Below, piece by piece: positions 19,727 to 29,661 of a DNA stretch of 64,000 nucleotides; positions within the stretch are counted from its first letter, which is position 1; each line of letters starts with the position of its first letter. A program made the translations under genes and the position numbers. Origin of the DNA: an uncultured Clostridia bacterium (GTDB lineage Bacteria; Bacillota; Clostridia; Oscillospirales; SIG627). The notes under the pieces are model-generated. The model was not told the origin of the DNA and did not search any database. It saw only the letters and a list, made by a program, of their open reading frames with translations. Location of the stretch: contig CANQBV010000005.1 in the NCBI GenBank assembly GCA_947589595.1, positions 23,890 to 87,889 of the forward strand, written 5' to 3'.

Positions 19727-22700
19727 GTGTGGATAATGAACGCAAACGATACAAAGCAATTCCTTATTATGGCAAAACCGGATTTTGAAAAACAGGATCA
19801 GCCTGATTATTCTGAAAATAAAGTCAAAAGAAACCTGAAAACACTCTCGAAAAGTCTGGCGGATGCCCACGAAAATACGGAGGGAACCAAGTGGCTGCGG
19901 GAAAACTTTTCTTTTCTGGAAGGGATTTTGCAGGGAATCGATTTTCGCAATATTTTCCTGACAAAAAACAGCGCGCGGGCGATTGCTTCCTTAGTAGAAA
20001 ACGAAAACTTTGAAGGCGGCAGGGAAGAGATTTTTGCACTTTTTCAATTTCTGGAAAAGGATGCCGCTGAGGAAGAGCTGCGCTCTCTTTTTGCGGGAAT
20101 GGTTCTGGAAATTTTTAATCAAATCACGGAAAACGCATTCTCGGACCGAAAAAAAATTCCACATTTGATCACGCTCCTGCATACGGTTTGTCAAAGCGAT
20201 TTTGACGCCGTAGCGGCGGGGTTTTCTCCTCTTGAAAAGCTTTTGCGCCAGGAAGATCAGCGCGTCTATCCGAATATGACGCGGGAAACCCAGCTCCTTT
20301 ATCAAAAGAAGATCAAACAAAACGCGAAAAAGAAAAAAATACCGATCGAAACGTACTGCAAAAAACTTTTACAAGAGGCAAAAGAAAAGGACATAGCGCT
20401 CGGGGACTTGCTGTTTCCAAAGAAAAAAAGCCAATTCTATTTTCCGCTCATCCTCTTGGTTTTTTGCGCCTTTCTGACAGCGTTTTCCCTGAAAATACAA
20501 AATGCTTTTCTGATACTTTTATTGGCGGCACCGCTCGCCTTTTTCTGCAAAGCGATCATCGATTTTATTTTTTCGTTGCTCGTTCGAAATGAACCTTTAC
20601 CGCAGATGAAAATCGACCGCATTTCAGAAAAAGAAAAAACTCTGGTCACCATTACGGCGCTGATTCTGTCAAAAAAAGATATAGATACTCTTTGCCGCAA
20701 GCTGCACCGCTTTCAGATCAATAATTCCGGCACCGACGAAAGCGTATACTACGGCCTGATCTGCGATTTCAAAGAGAGCAAGACCCGGATCGATCCCGGC
20801 GATTCCGAACTCATGGAATATTTAAAAGAATCCATTGAAAAGCTGAACCGGGAAGCCCCCTTATATTTTGCGTTTCTGCGCGGGAGAAGCTATCAGATCG
20901 GGGAAAAGAAATTTTGCGGCTGGGAAAGAAAGCGCGGCGCTATTGAAGAGTTGATTGCATTTGTTTGCGAAAAAAAGCAAAAAGACTGGAATCTTTTCTT
21001 TGGCGTTCAAAACGAGCTTTTCGGAGCCAAATACCTCATTACGCTGGATGCCGATACCGACCTTTCCATTTTACAGGCAAAGCGGCTTTGCGGTTATATG
21101 GAGCACCCTTGCAATCATGCTAAAATCGACTTCAAAAACGGAAAGCCGTACCTCTTGTCGGGCTATGGTATTTTGCAGCCGAAAATTACTACTTCGCTCA
21201 TGGAAAAAATTCATACCCGATTCGGCAAAATTTATTCCAACGGAAGCGGCGAAATACCGTATGTATCCGCAACCTTTGACACCTATCAGAGCCTGTTTTC
21301 CTGCGGAAATTTCTGCGGCAAGGGAATACTCGATATCGAGGCTTATCACATTCTTTTAAAAGGAAAGTTTCCGGAAGGAAAAATACTAAGCCATGATATG
21401 CCGGAGGGGGCGATCCTGCACGCCGGTGTTCTTACGAATGAATTTTTCAGCGATTCCGCCCCGCAAAACGCAGTCAGCCATTATAAGCGGCTGCACCGCT
21501 GGATCCGCGGAGATATTCAAAACTGGCTTTTGTTTTCAAAACTGCACGGAATATGGCGGTATTTGCTTTTTGAAAATACCGTGCGCTATTTTTTGCCGGT
21601 GTTGGAACTTCTTTTTATATTCCTTTCCGGCTTTGTCGGCTTACGAGAAGGCGTCATTTGCGCAGCGCTGGTTTTGTTTTTGCACTTTGAGCCGCTTTTG
21701 GTAACCACCTGCTCCATGATCCTTACCGGGAATTTTGAGCATTTTAACCGTCACTTTGCCACGAAAATGCGTAATTTGGTATTAAACTCTTTTTACCAAT
21801 CCGTTTTATCGGTCATGGCAATCGCTTTTGAAAGTATTTATTTTTGCGATGCGGTTTTCCGCGCGTTTTTTCGGATGTTTTTTTCAAAAAAACACTTGCT
21901 GCAGTGGCAGGTATACCAGCCCCGTTCTTTACAAAAATATCCGCTGCTGTTCTTTTTGCCGTCGATTCTTTTGAGCACGTTTCTGCTGTTTTTCTGCCGC
22001 AATGTTCTGGCGTTTCTTTTTACGGTACTGTGGCTGATCTATCCTTTTGCCGTGCTGTATTTATCTGCCCCGTACCGCAAAAAAGACGCGATGCCGGTCA
22101 AAGAAAAGGAATACCTCAAGGAAGCAGCAAAGGATTCACTGCGCTATTTTCTGGATAATGTAAACGAAAACACTCATTTTCTTCCTCCGGATAACGTGCA
22201 GTTCGCGCCGCTGGAGAAAATCGCCATGCGCACATCACCCACGAACATCGGGCTCTATTTGGATTCTTTGCTATGTGGCGTAGATTTTGGTTTTTTGAAT
22301 ACAAAAGAGCTGGCAGACCTGCTGGATAAAAGTCTGGCATCCATCGAAAAATTAGAAAAATACCGCGGGAATCTGTACAATTGGTATGACCTGAATACCT
22401 TGGCGGGTATCGGCGAAAAATTTGTCTCCTCTGTGGACAGCGGCAATTTTCTTGCTTCTTTAATTTTACTGGTACAAGGGATCAAGGAATATGAGGGGGA
22501 GGAGCCCGCATTAAAATCCATTCGCCCACGAGTGGAAAATCTGATTCAAAATACGGATCTGAGCGTCTTCTATGACAATGAAAAAGGACTGCTTTTTGTG
22601 GGGGTTCTTCCGGACGAAAAGCGCAATTTTTCACATTATGACCTATATATGAGCGAAGCGAGGATTACAAGCTACCTTGCCATTGCGCTGGGCTTTGTGC

Positions 22701-25700
22701 CGCCTTCACATTGGAAACGGCTTTCCCGTCCCCTGCAGTCGTTTTACGGCAGGGTGGGGGTCGCCTCTTGGAGCGGAACGGCCTTTGAATATTTTATGCC
22801 GGCTCTGTTTTTGCCGGTGATCGAAAATTCACTGGAAGACGAAAGCTTGGATTTTGCCTTTCACTGTCAGTCCAAATATCAGGCAAATATCGGGATCGGC
22901 GAGCCGGTTTTCGGGATCAGTGAAAGTGGCTGTGCCCTGCGAGACTCGGCGGGGAACTACCAGTACAAAGCGTTTGGCGTACCGTATCTTTCCGTACAGA
23001 ATCTGCCGTCGGATAAAAAGGTGATTTCGCCGTATTCCTCTTTTCTGATGCTGCGGAAAGGGGAAAAAAAGATTTGGAAAAACTTACTGCGATTGCAGAA
23101 AATGGGTCTTCGTGGGCAATACGGCTTTTTTGAAGCAATCGAATTTAATTCGAATTTTCTGGATGACTATAAAATTGTCAATTCTTTCATGGCACACCAC
23201 ACCGGAATGTCGATTCTAGCGATCCATAATGCAATTTTTTCCGATCGCAATCAGGAACGCTTCCTATTATACGGAGAAATCGCCGCAAAAAAAGAGCTTT
23301 TGGCAGAGCGGTTCCCGTTAGAAGGGAAAATCGCAAAAAAAGAAAAACCGTCTCTGGCGGTTTTGCCGGAGTACCATGCCGAGAGAGCGGAAGAAGAATT
23401 TTCAGAGATACCGGGAAAGGGCTTTTTGCTTACCGACGGCAATTTGAATTTTCTCAGCTTCGATAACGGCGCGATCCGCCTTTTTACTGAAAATTGCGAA
23501 ATCCTATCCCCGGATAACGGCGGCATGGATATTCGCATCTATTTAGGGGAAAAGGAATACTCCTTTACCGCCCGGGATATGCACGAAAAGAAAATTCTCA
23601 ATTTACCCAATCGTCTGGAATGGCTTCTTTTTGATAAAAAGATCTCGCTGTCTTTGCAATTTCTTCTCATTCCCGGCACCAATACCTTGGAAACACGTTT
23701 GGAAATCAACGGTTTCCGGGGAAAAGTGCGCGCGGAGATCGGTTTTTCCGTGTGGCTGGTTCCGTGGCAGGACGCCGTTTCCCACCCTGCATTCCAGGCG
23801 CTTTCTCTGGAAGCGGCAAAGGAGGAAAGGTATTTGACGATCACCAAACGCGGCGTAGAGGAAAAGCAGCGGGAATGGATCATTCAATCCAATTCAGAAT
23901 TTCTGTTTGAACAAAATCAGAGATCCCCTGAACTGAAGTTTTCGAAGCGAGCCATGATCACCCCGGAAGCAAGGCTGATTTTCCAGGGAGAATCGGCCGG
24001 GAACACTCGTTTCGCAGCGCTTTACACTGTTATGGAAAAACAGGCCGTTCTTCCGGATTTTTCCATGCTGGACGGAGAACTGTTTCCCAAGCGGGAAAGC
24101 CTGAAAAAAGCCGCGGGTATTTTGGATCACCTTCATCGGATTTGTTTTTACGATAAGGATTCTGCAGTCTTGGAAACCCAAATTTTAGCCGATCTGTATG
24201 CTGATAACCGCATTTTACTCGGTGATGAAATCAAGCCGTTTCCGCGAAATCTTTTGTGGCAGTACGGCATTTCGGGCGATCTGCCGATATTGACCTTTTA
24301 CCTGAAAAACGACGAAACTGATTCTTTAAAGAAATATTTAAAAGTAGTAAAAAAGCTTTTGATTGCCGGTTTTCAGTTTGATTTTATTATTATTGAAAAA
24401 GCAGAAATCGGTTATTTTTCACCGCTGCACGCCAAGCTTTCGGAGATTTTTCAGGAGCTTACCTGCGAATTTTTGCTTGGCAAAAAAAGCGGAATTCACT
24501 TTGTAAGTCTTCCCGGATATCAGGAAATTTCCGCTTTCCGAGCAGTTTCCAAAAAAGGATACGGCTTTTCTCAGCCGCAAGAGGAGATTGAGCGAGGGAA
24601 TTTTCGGCCGGTGATAGCAAAAAAAGCTGCGTTTTCAGAAAAGGATACGGTGGGAGCCATGTTCACCAACGGATATGTTCTGGAAAAGGCAGATCTGGAA
24701 ACGCCGACCGTATTTTCCCACGTCGTTGCCAATCGCAGGATCGGATTTGTCTGTAATCAGAATTCACTGGGGTTTACCTGGTTCCGGAACGCCGGGTTGA
24801 ACCGCCTTTCCCGCTGGGACAATCTTCCGGAAGAAAAAGATGGAGAAAAGATATTCCTTCTGCAAAACGATACGCTTTTTGATCTTTTGCAAAGTGCCGA
24901 AAAAGTCACTTTTCTGGATCACTGCATGCAATATGAGGGAACGCTTACCGGCGGCTCCTATAAGGTCGTCGCCACGGTTTCGGAAGAGCTTTCTGCAAAG
25001 CTTGTTTTTGTTTTCCTCTCAGAAAAGCTGCGGGAAAATTCCCGGTTACTGTATTCTTTTGTTCCCTGTATTGGAAGGAATACGGACGCCAATCTCCTTT
25101 TGAAAAACGCTGAAAATGTCTATGCTCTCTACCGTTTGCCGGGCGGAGATTACCCCGGCGGCGGATATTTCACCTCAAAAGAAAAAATACTTTCTGTTGT
25201 TCTGCGAAACAAAAGACTGGAATTTGAGGTGGAATCAAAAGCGGAAAACCACTTTTTGGTGGGTGGCTTTTCCGGGGAAAAGCACTTCGCATATTTAAAA
25301 GAAAGATTTTTAAATTTGGATTTCGAAGAAGCACTTCGGGAAGAAAAAAACCGCATTCTGCCGTATTTTCCGTTAAAAAAACTAGCGGGTGTCGAATTCT
25401 GGACGTATGCACAGACGCTTTATTCACGCTTTTTTGCCAAAAGCGGGCTCTTACAGTCGAGCGGTGCGTTTGGCTTTCGCGATCAATTACAGGATTCACT
25501 GCTCTTTTTATTCTCCAACCCCGAAATTACAAAGCAGCATTTATTGCGTTGTGCTTCCCACCAATTTGCGGAAGGAGACGTACAGCATTGGTGGCATCCA
25601 TTAAAGCAAAACGGGCAATCCGACCCGGGGATCCGTTCCCTTTGCTCCGATGACTATTTGTGGCTGGTGTATGTACTCAGCGAATACCTGAAGGCGACCT

Positions 25701-26662
25701 GTGATGACACGATTCTGGAAATACCGGCGCCGTTTTTGATCGGAGAAAAACTGACCGGCAGTCACGACCTTTACTTTTCCCCACATCTGGGAGAAAGGGA
25801 ACCATTAAAAGAGCATGCAAAACGGGCCGTTCTTTTGTTTTTAGAACGCGGCGTCGGATCGCACCATCTGCCGTATTTCGGCGCCGGCGATTGGAACGAC
25901 GGAATGAACCGGATCGACGGGGAAAGCGTCTGGCTCGGAGAATTCGGCATATTGGTATTAAACCGTTATCTGGAATTTTGTGACGATGAAGATCTCAAAA
26001 GGGCATGTCGCGAACGAATTTCAGTGCTTTTAAAAGGAGTTTCGGCTGCCTTCAACGGCGCTTGGTTTGCCCGCGGCTATTGGGGAAACGGCGAAGTGAT
26101 CGGCAGCGATATCAGTTTGGAAAAGGAATGCAGCATCGATCTGATCGCGCAAGCCTTTGCCGCCTTTGCTTTTTGTGAGACGGAAGTCGGCGCGGATAAT
26201 CTTTTAGAAGAACAAATCGATTCGGCTTTAAAAAGCGCTTATGAAATTTTGTACGATCCGAAAAATCGAATTGTAAAGCTGTTTACACCGCCGTTTTCTG
26301 AATCAAAGCCCTCACCGGGCTATATTCAGAAATACAGCGCCGGTCTGCGCGAAAACGGCGGACAATACACGCACGCGGCGGTGTGGTACGGAATCGCACT
26401 TCTTCGTTTCTACCAAAAAACAGGAAAAGAAGAATACTTGACCATGGCAAAAGAAATTCAGCAAGTACTGGATCCTGCGCCGAACATGGAAAGAAAAAAT
26501 TTCAGGCGTTATCAACGGGAACCGTTTGTTTTATGCGGCGATATATCCGGCGCGGAAGGCGCCAAGGGGCGCGGCGGCTGGAGCTGGTATACCGGGGCGG
26601 CCGGTTGGTATTTTCGCTTTTTGCAGGAATTGAAAAAGCAAGAAGAAAAGCAGCTAGAATAA
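19727..26662 (+). CDS. Cyclic beta-1,2-glucan synthase-like GT84/GH94 protein (NdvB/Cgs-type)
   Basis: 2311 aa; 'LITLDADTDLSILQAKRLCG', 'LSHDMPEGAILHAGVLTNEF', 'HYKRLHRWIRGDIQNW', TM core, 'MAHHTGMSILAIHN', C-terminal 'GAGDWNDGMNRIDGESVWLGEFGILVL'. Confidence 0.88.
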   Translation: MWIMNANDTKQFLIMAKPDFEKQDQPDYSENKVKRNLKTLSKSLADAHENTEGTKWLRENFSFLEGILQGIDFRNIFLTKNSARAIASLVENENFEGGREEIFALFQFLEKDAAEEELRSLFAGMVLEIFNQITENAFSDRKKIPHLITLLHTVCQSDFDAVAAGFSPLEKLLRQEDQRVYPNMTRETQLLYQKKIKQNAKKKKIPIETYCKKLLQEAKEKDIALGDLLFPKKKSQFYFPLILLVFCAFLTAFSLKIQNAFLILLLAAPLAFFCKAIIDFIFSLLVRNEPLPQMKIDRISEKEKTLVTITALILSKKDIDTLCRKLHRFQINNSGTDESVYYGLICDFKESKTRIDPGDSELMEYLKESIEKLNREAPLYFAFLRGRSYQIGEKKFCGWERKRGAIEELIAFVCEKKQKDWNLFFGVQNELFGAKYLITLDADTDLSILQAKRLCGYMEHPCNHAKIDFKNGKPYLLSGYGILQPKITTSLMEKIHTRFGKIYSNGSGEIPYVSATFDTYQSLFSCGNFCGKGILDIEAYHILLKGKFPEGKILSHDMPEGAILHAGVLTNEFFSDSAPQNAVSHYKRLHRWIRGDIQNWLLFSKLHGIWRYLLFENTVRYFLPVLELLFIFLSGFVGLREGVICAALVLFLHFEPLLVTTCSMILTGNFEHFNRHFATKMRNLVLNSFYQSVLSVMAIAFESIYFCDAVFRAFFRMFFSKKHLLQWQVYQPRSLQKYPLLFFLPSILLSTFLLFFCRNVLAFLFTVLWLIYPFAVLYLSAPYRKKDAMPVKEKEYLKEAAKDSLRYFLDNVNENTHFLPPDNVQFAPLEKIAMRTSPTNIGLYLDSLLCGVDFGFLNTKELADLLDKSLASIEKLEKYRGNLYNWYDLNTLAGIGEKFVSSVDSGNFLASLILLVQGIKEYEGEEPALKSIRPRVENLIQNTDLSVFYDNEKGLLFVGVLPDEKRNFSHYDLYMSEARITSYLAIALGFVPPSHWKRLSRPLQSFYGRVGVASWSGTAFEYFMPALFLPVIENSLEDESLDFAFHCQSKYQANIGIGEPVFGISESGCALRDSAGNYQYKAFGVPYLSVQNLPSDKKVISPYSSFLMLRKGEKKIWKNLLRLQKMGLRGQYGFFEAIEFNSNFLDDYKIVNSFMAHHTGMSILAIHNAIFSDRNQERFLLYGEIAAKKELLAERFPLEGKIAKKEKPSLAVLPEYHAERAEEEFSEIPGKGFLLTDGNLNFLSFDNGAIRLFTENCEILSPDNGGMDIRIYLGEKEYSFTARDMHEKKILNLPNRLEWLLFDKKISLSLQFLLIPGTNTLETRLEINGFRGKVRAEIGFSVWLVPWQDAVSHPAFQALSLEAAKEERYLTITKRGVEEKQREWIIQSNSEFLFEQNQRSPELKFSKRAMITPEARLIFQGESAGNTRFAALYTVMEKQAVLPDFSMLDGELFPKRESLKKAAGILDHLHRICFYDKDSAVLETQILADLYADNRILLGDEIKPFPRNLLWQYGISGDLPILTFYLKNDETDSLKKYLKVVKKLLIAGFQFDFIIIEKAEIGYFSPLHAKLSEIFQELTCEFLLGKKSGIHFVSLPGYQEISAFRAVSKKGYGFSQPQEEIERGNFRPVIAKKAAFSEKDTVGAMFTNGYVLEKADLETPTVFSHVVANRRIGFVCNQNSLGFTWFRNAGLNRLSRWDNLPEEKDGEKIFLLQNDTLFDLLQSAEKVTFLDHCMQYEGTLTGGSYKVVATVSEELSAKLVFVFLSEKLRENSRLLYSFVPCIGRNTDANLLLKNAENVYALYRLPGGDYPGGGYFTSKEKILSVVLRNKRLEFEVESKAENHFLVGGFSGEKHFAYLKERFLNLDFEEALREEKNRILPYFPLKKLAGVEFWTYAQTLYSRFFAKSGLLQSSGAFGFRDQLQDSLLFLFSNPEITKQHLLRCASHQFAEGDVQHWWHPLKQNGQSDPGIRSLCSDDYLWLVYVLSEYLKATCDDTILEIPAPFLIGEKLTGSHDLYFSPHLGEREPLKEHAKRAVLLFLERGVGSHHLPYFGAGDWNDGMNRIDGESVWLGEFGILVLNRYLEFCDDEDLKRACRERISVLLKGVSAAFNGAWFARGYWGNGEVIGSDISLEKECSIDLIAQAFAAFAFCETEVGADNLLEEQIDSALKSAYEILYDPKNRIVKLFTPPFSESKPSPGYIQKYSAGLRENGGQYTHAAVWYGIALLRFYQKTGKEEYLTMAKEIQQVLDPAPNMERKNFRRYQREPFVLCGDISGAEGAKGRGGWSWYTGAAGWYFRFLQELKKQEEKQLE

Positions 26663-26678
26663 GCTGCTTTTCTCTTCG

Positions 26679-27584
26679 CTATATCTGAAGAATACGTTCT
26701 AAAATATTTTGCAGATTTTCCACCGCTTTTTCCGAAACGGATTCGTTTGCTTTGTTTTGATTTCGACAGGGAAGAAACAGCGATAAAACCGGAATCCCGG
26801 TTGCTGCGATCTCTTCCGCTTTGGTGATCTTTTTCCCGGGAACACTCCGATCAAAAGGAATTCCCGCTTCTTCTGCCGCCTTTTCCGCTTGCAAAATAAG
26901 ATTTGGATCGGAAAAATGCTTACCGTCCCGGACGCCGATCAAAACTGCTTCGCTCTCGCTTTCTGCACTGCCAAGGGCAAGAGCAAGATCCGGATTTTCC
27001 CGCATGGCGGCATTGTATTCGCTCAAAGCGCGCGGAAAGAAGCTTTGTGCAGTAAAAACAAATATCGTTTCGTTAGCGCTCTCTACGGTTTTCTTCGCGG
27101 CTTCTTCAAGGAGTAAATAAAGCGCATAGGAAGAAGCGTACTGCCCGCAAACCGTATCGCCTGTTTTTTGAAATTTGGATTTCAATTTTGCCGGAGCGCC
27201 CTGACGAGGGGCGACGGTTTCAATATAAAGATCCCGCACGGCGGCATTCTTTTCCTTTTCGGACCGCAGAAGAAAAGCTTCGCCGTTTACCAGAACGATC
27301 TCCCTGCCGACTGCTTCCTGCGCATCAAAAGTGCCGACCGGCAAAAACTTTGTTTTGCCGGCCGTATCCGGCACACAAAGAAGGCCGGACGTGTCCAGCG
27401 GGGCGAAAACCGCGATTTTTTTCTTTCCTTCGCCCTTTTTGGCAATGACGCTGTTCATGGCGTCCACCCCAACTTCCTTGCAGAAAGGAGAGAGGGCCGC
27501 CGCGGTTTTCTCTGCCAGTTTCTTTTCGCAGCCGGAAATAGCAAGTGTATCGGCCAGTTCTTGAAATTTTTGAATTTCGATCAT
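26679..27584 (-). CDS. Degenerate M42-family peptidase paralogue (predicted pseudo-enzyme)
   Basis: Start MIEIQKFQELADTLAISGCEKKLAEK; same layout as the upstream M42 genes but HMDEVG becomes PLDTSG and QEE becomes AQS; overlaps the upstream gene by 4 bp. Confidence 0.72.
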   Translation of the reverse strand: MIEIQKFQELADTLAISGCEKKLAEKTAAALSPFCKEVGVDAMNSVIAKKGEGKKKIAVFAPLDTSGLLCVPDTAGKTKFLPVGTFDAQEAVGREIVLVNGEAFLLRSEKEKNAAVRDLYIETVAPRQGAPAKLKSKFQKTGDTVCGQYASSYALYLLLEEAAKKTVESANETIFVFTAQSFFPRALSEYNAAMRENPDLALALGSAESESEAVLIGVRDGKHFSDPNLILQAEKAAEEAGIPFDRSVPGKKITKAEEIAATGIPVLSLFLPCRNQNKANESVSEKAVENLQNILERILQI

Positions 27585-28618
27585 TTTGATTTCTCCGCGT
27601 TTAAAAACTGGTAAATAGATGAAAGGGCGTTTTGCATAGCTTCCAAATCGCAAACCCTTGCGGTTGCCACAGAACCGTGAATGTACCGACAGGGAGTAGA
27701 GATATTAAATGCTTTCGCGCCGCAAACGGCTTTTTGCAGGGAAGATGCGTCATTTCCGCCGGCACAGAGAGTTTTGGTTTGGATCGGAATCTGCTCGCTC
27801 TCCAATTTTTGAAACAGCCGGTCGATCAGATCGTGATCATAGATGCTGGCACCATCCAGATAGGAAAGCACGCCGCCTTTTCCCTGGGCGCAGACACGGA
27901 AAATGCCTTCGGTCTGCGGCAGATCCGAAGCAGTTGTCGAATCCACTGCCACGCCAAAAGAAAACTTTTCGGATTCCGCCAAAGCATGGGCGCCGCGCAG
28001 GCCGGATTCCTCCTGCACGGTAAAAGCGAAGACAACGTTTTGAATCTCCGGATCGCGTATCATGCGGCAAAGATAAAAACAGCCCAGGCGGTCATCCAGC
28101 GCCTTTCCCTTAACCGTGCTTTCGCAGGCATCCAGATAGGAAAATTCCGTATCAAACACAGCGTTGTCGCCCAGGCCTACCAGCTTTTCCGCCTCCTCCC
28201 GGCTCTGGCAGCCGATATCGATCGTAAGATCGGCATAGCTATTGGGCGTATAGCCTTTTTCTTTTCGGGAGAAGTGCACGGGGCGCGCACAGATGACACC
28301 CGGAAGTTTCTGGCTGCCGATGACAACGCGCTTGGAAGCTAAGTGCGCGGGATCGACACCCCCGAGCTGATCGAAGTGAAGGCTTCCGTCTTCGCAAATT
28401 TCCGTGATCATAAAGCCAACTTCATCCATATGCGCGCAAAAAAGCAGATCGGGATGATTTCCTTTTTCGGCAATCAGGTTTCCCATACGATCCATATATA
28501 GTTTTGTAACATAAGGTTTGATTTCTTCAATCAGCATCGGAAACAGCGCCTCTTCCTCGCCCGTAGGAGCAAAGGCTTCGGAAAGCTTTTTCAAAAGTTC
28601 AAAGTCCCGTGTTTCCAA
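27581..28618 (-). CDS. M42-family metallopeptidase (aminopeptidase/endoglucanase-like)
   Basis: TTG start preceded by GGAGGTG; 'CAHMDEVGFMI', 'KALDDRLGC', 'TVQEESGLRGA', 'AVDST', 'TPCRYIHGSV'. Confidence 0.9.
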   Translation of the reverse strand: METRDFELLKKLSEAFAPTGEEEALFPMLIEEIKPYVTKLYMDRMGNLIAEKGNHPDLLFCAHMDEVGFMITEICEDGSLHFDQLGGVDPAHLASKRVVIGSQKLPGVICARPVHFSRKEKGYTPNSYADLTIDIGCQSREEAEKLVGLGDNAVFDTEFSYLDACESTVKGKALDDRLGCFYLCRMIRDPEIQNVVFAFTVQEESGLRGAHALAESEKFSFGVAVDSTTASDLPQTEGIFRVCAQGKGGVLSYLDGASIYDHDLIDRLFQKLESEQIPIQTKTLCAGGNDASSLQKAVCGAKAFNISTPCRYIHGSVATARVCDLEAMQNALSSIYQFLNAEKSK

Positions 28619-29660
28619 GAAAATCCACCTCCCCGTATTCAAAATTCGCTTTTTCGCAGAGAGCGATTAAAAGCTCGCTTGTTTTTTCAATATCGCCGAC
28701 ATACACAATCTCAGAGGGGGTGTGCATATTTTTCAGGGGAATGGAAATCACGCAAGAGGGAATGCCGCCGTCAATAACTTGAATCGCAGTGGCACTTGTG
28801 CCGGTACCGCCGGGTTCGCAGATCACCTGGCAGGGAAGAGAAAATTCCTTAGCGGTATCCAGAACCCAATTGCTCATTTTACGGGAAAGCGTATCGGTTA
28901 TGGAAACGGACGGGCCTTTTTTCATCTCAATGCATTTGGATCGCTCCAAACCGGGACCGTAAGCAAATCCCACGTCCACAACGATCGCAAAATCTGGTTT
29001 TCTTTTCCGGCATAAGCTTTTCACACCGATGGAAGTGGTTTCCTCTCCGGCAGAAAGAAGCACCAAAAGATTGCATTTTTCGCAGCTGATTTTTTGTGCG
29101 GCGTTCAGAACCGCCAAAACTCCGGCTTTGTTATCCAGTCCGCGCGCCGTCAGGAACCCACCGTTTAATGACTTTGGCTCTGCAGCGTAATGAGCGACAT
29201 CGCCGACTGAAAGCACCTCTTTCATTTCTTCCAACGTTTTAAAACCGGTGTCGAGATAAATATTTTCGATTTTCAATTTTTCTTTTTGCTCTTCCGCGCT
29301 CAAAAGATGCGGCGGTTTGGCGGTAGCAATGGCGCGGCATGTTTTTTTTCCGAAAATAAAAAATTCCGTTCCGGGTAAAATTGCCGTATCCAGCCCGCCG
29401 CACGGTTCAATGGAAACAAAGCCGCCCTCCCATAATTCTTTCACGCATACGCCCACCTCGTCCATATGCGCTTCCAAAAGAACGGTGGGGAGATTTTCTT
29501 TTTTCCCTTTTTTATAAAAAAAACAGTTGCCGGCGGAATCGGTGCCGGCTTCATCAAACCCGGAGGCGTATTCCGCACACAGAAAGGCAGAGAGGGAAAA
29601 TTCTCTGCCGGAAACGCAAGGGGAAGACTGCATCTTTTGTAAAGCAAAAAGAGTATCCAT
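28599..29660 (-). CDS. M42-family metallopeptidase
   Basis: Start MDTLFALQKMQSSPCVSGRE; 'EAHMDEVGV', 'GLDNKAGV', 'SAGEETTSIG', 'VVDVGFA', 'KNMHTPSEIV'. Confidence 0.9.
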   Translation of the reverse strand: MDTLFALQKMQSSPCVSGREFSLSAFLCAEYASGFDEAGTDSAGNCFFYKKGKKENLPTVLLEAHMDEVGVCVKELWEGGFVSIEPCGGLDTAILPGTEFFIFGKKTCRAIATAKPPHLLSAEEQKEKLKIENIYLDTGFKTLEEMKEVLSVGDVAHYAAEPKSLNGGFLTARGLDNKAGVLAVLNAAQKISCEKCNLLVLLSAGEETTSIGVKSLCRKRKPDFAIVVDVGFAYGPGLERSKCIEMKKGPSVSITDTLSRKMSNWVLDTAKEFSLPCQVICEPGGTGTSATAIQVIDGGIPSCVISIPLKNMHTPSEIVYVGDIEKTSELLIALCEKANFEYGEVDFLGNTGL

Positions 29661-29661
29661 A

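Noticed and set aside
19490-19727. Possible T-box leader upstream of valS
   Set aside because: No T-box motif (GGTGGTACCGCG-like) and no terminator/specifier arrangement seen in the valS leader.
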